This document shows, piece by piece, positions 4,273-6,062 of a stretch of DNA of 6,062 nt (the first letter of the stretch is position 1; the number at the start of each line of letters is the position of its first letter). The position numbers were made by a program, and so were the translations under genes. Below the pieces are notes generated by a model. That model saw nothing but the letters and a program-made list of their open reading frames with translations, was not told the origin of the DNA and ran no database searches. Source of the stretch: an uncultured Clostridia bacterium (GTDB lineage Bacteria > Bacillota > Clostridia > HGM11514); assembly GCA_902478725.1 (NCBI GenBank), contig CABSMD010000165.1:1-6062 (forward strand), read 5' to 3'.

Positions 4273-6062
4273 ATGGGACTGACCCATCAATCAACCGGTA
4301 ATGCCGTGGTTGATTCAGAGCTTCATATTACCAGGTCATTACCGGACGATAAAATCATTGCTCTTGCAGGAAACCCAAACGTCGGAAAAAGTACCGTTTT
4401 CAACGAATTGACCGGCATGAACCAGCACACGGGAAACTGGCCGGGTAAAACAGTGACGAATGCCCAGGGCAAATATATACATAAGGACAAAAACTTCATT
4501 TTAGTGGATATACCAGGTACCTATTCCCTGATGGCAAGCTCTGTCGAAGAAGAGGTCGCGCGCGACTTTATCTGCTTTGGCGGCGCGGACGCAACCGTCG
4601 TTGTAACCGACGCGACCTGTCTAGAACGCAACCTCAATCTTGTACTTCAGGTACTGGAAATCACCAAAAATGTTGTGGTATGTGTCAACCTGATTGACGA
4701 GGCAAACCGCAAAAAAATAAAGATTGATCTGGACGAATTATCCCTACAGCTTGGCGTGCCAGTAGTGGGAACCAGCGCACGCGCAGGAAAAGGGCTGGAC
4801 GCACTTATGGATGAGGTCCACCAGGTTGCATTTGGTATTACAAAAACCTATCATGTGCCTCTTTTGTATGATGAAACGCTGGAGGAAGCAATCCGCCTCC
4901 TGCTTCCGGCCGTCCACGAGGCCGTATCCGGCAAAATAAACGCCCGTTGGGTGTGCCTGAAGCTGTTGGACTTTGATGATAAGCTTCATCAAACGGTAAC
5001 AGAATTTTTGGGGTTCGACCTGCTTGAAAATGCTGAGATTGCCGAAAAGCTGCAAGAGGCGCGTGCGTTGATCGCCACTGAAAACAGTGAAGAGTTACGG
5101 GATACCATTGTGGCGCAAATTGTCAACCATGCGGAAACAATTTATAAAAAATGCGTTACCCTCCAGGACAAACAATACAATGCCCGCGACCGGAAGATCG
5201 ATAAAATCCTGACTTCCAAGCGAACCGGTATCCCCATCATGATCCTGCTGCTGGGTGTCATTTTCTGGTTAACCATTACCGGGGCAAACTACCCGTCCGA
5301 CCTTATTTCAACCTTCCTGTTCTGGGTTGAAGATAAGCTCAACGCCCTGTTTGTCTTATGGAACGCACCGGCTTGGCTACAAGGCCTTCTGATATCCGGC
5401 ATGTACCGGACGCTAGCCTGGGTAGTGAGTGTAATGTTACCCCCCATGGCTATATTCTTTCCACTATTCACATTACTGGAGGATTTGGGATATCTGCCGC
5501 GCATCGCATTTAATATGGATAAACTATTTAAAAAGGCTTGCGCACACGGCAAGCAGGCGTTAACCATGTGTATGGGCTTCGGCTGCAACGCCTGCGGTGT
5601 TATCGGGTGCCGGATCATCGATTCTCCACGGGAGAGGCTGATTGCAACTCTTACAAATAATTTTGTACCTTGTAATGGAAGATTTCCGACTTTGATCGCC
5701 ATCATTACCATGTTTTTTGCCGGCGTTGTAGCAGGGCCGTTGCAATCGATATGGTCCACTCTGCTACTAACTGGCGTGATCTTATTGGGTATCGCGATGA
5801 CTTTATTTATCTCAAAATTACTGTCAAAAACAATTTTAAAAGGGATTCCGTCCTCGTTTGCTCTGGAGCTCCCACCCTACCGGAAACCCCAGATTGGTAA
5901 GGTTATCGTCCGTTCCATCTTTGACCGCACCCTGTTTGTGCTGGGACGGGCCATCGCAGTTGCCGCGCCAGCCGGCTTGATTATCTGGATTTTTTCAAAC
6001 ATTACCATCGGTGATTGTAGTATTCTGGCACACTGCACCAACTTTTTAGATCCATTTGCAAG
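4273..6062 (+). CDS. feoB: FeoB, ferrous iron transporter (3' end outside window)
   Basis: FeoB is the inner-membrane Fe2+ importer with an N-terminal G domain. The reading frame stays open for 596 residues to the window edge; the family is usually about 650-770 residues, so only the last membrane part is missing. G motifs: G1 GNPNVGKS (33-40), G2 Thr60 in NWPGKTV, G3 DIPG (79-82), G4 NLID (139-142), G5 TSA (167-169). A helical spacer (about 195-310) leads to membrane helices from about 318. The first gate is LPPMAIFFPLFTLLEDLGYLPR (389-410). The second region has a cysteine-rich signature, CMGFGCNACGVIGC (433-446), followed by DSPRERL and FVPCNGRFP (464-472). About 32 residues precede G1, rather longer than in short-N-terminus FeoBs. 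The ATG at 4273 follows AAAGGATG (4258-4265). Being next to a DtxR-family repressor supports iron, although some FeoB proteins of this gate type carry Mn2+. Confidence 0.95.
   Translation, partial: MGLTHQSTGNAVVDSELHITRSLPDDKIIALAGNPNVGKSTVFNELTGMNQHTGNWPGKTVTNAQGKYIHKDKNFILVDIPGTYSLMASSVEEEVARDFICFGGADATVVVTDATCLERNLNLVLQVLEITKNVVVCVNLIDEANRKKIKIDLDELSLQLGVPVVGTSARAGKGLDALMDEVHQVAFGITKTYHVPLLYDETLEEAIRLLLPAVHEAVSGKINARWVCLKLLDFDDKLHQTVTEFLGFDLLENAEIAEKLQEARALIATENSEELRDTIVAQIVNHAETIYKKCVTLQDKQYNARDRKIDKILTSKRTGIPIMILLLGVIFWLTITGANYPSDLISTFLFWVEDKLNALFVLWNAPAWLQGLLISGMYRTLAWVVSVMLPPMAIFFPLFTLLEDLGYLPRIAFNMDKLFKKACAHGKQALTMCMGFGCNACGVIGCRIIDSPRERLIATLTNNFVPCNGRFPTLIAIITMFFAGVVAGPLQSIWSTLLLTGVILLGIAMTLFISKLLSKTILKGIPSSFALELPPYRKPQIGKVIVRSIFDRTLFVLGRAIAVAAPAGLIIWIFSNITIGDCSILAHCTNFLDPFA

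Noticed and set aside
5289..5759. 156-codon open frame on the minus strand
   Set aside because: It is antisense to the conserved membrane and gate region of feoB, has no RBS, and encodes no recognisable protein.

Overview
The window looks like chromosomal DNA of a low-to-moderate GC anaerobic Firmicute, most likely a member of the Clostridia. Supporting signs are strong purine-rich Shine-Dalgarno sites, a consensus TTGACA/TATAAT promoter on a tRNA gene with an encoded CCA end, a DtxR-type regulator divergent from a feoA-feoB ferrous iron locus, and the clostridial-looking Cys-rich gate motif in FeoB. No genus can be fixed from the sequence alone.

Layout from left to right. Bases 1-72 hold nothing I can support. 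Bases 73-282 are a complete tRNA-Ser(GGA) unit: consensus promoter, 92-nt tRNA and a long hairpin terminator. A GNAT-family N-acetyltransferase follows on the plus strand (349-939) with its own probable promoter and a good RBS. A hairpin at 991-1023 serves both this gene and the convergent minus-strand gene. That next gene (1132-3165, minus) encodes a 677-residue cytoplasmic glycoside hydrolase with a TIM barrel and a beta-galactosidase trimerisation-type domain, of GHL6/GH151-like architecture. Upstream of it on the same strand is a DtxR/MntR-family metal-dependent repressor (3264-3737) that keeps all six MntR-type metal ligands.

The right third is the ferrous iron uptake locus. feoA (3860-4117, GTG start) runs divergently from the repressor, and feoB (4273 to beyond the window edge) follows it. 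The 122-bp divergent region holds a DtxR-box-like sequence (3814-3832) overlapping a candidate -10. The 155-bp feoA-feoB gap is filled by two inverted repeats: a perfect 10-bp-arm palindrome (4125-4148) and a hairpin with 24-bp imperfect arms (4158-4243).

The likely working unit is repressor plus FeoAB: the repressor, when metal-loaded, would shut down FeoB-mediated Fe2+ import, with FeoA as the small cytoplasmic partner. The glycoside hydrolase and acetyltransferase show no functional link to iron. I see no clearly new multi-gene system; the least-explained DNA is the pair of palindromes between feoA and feoB.
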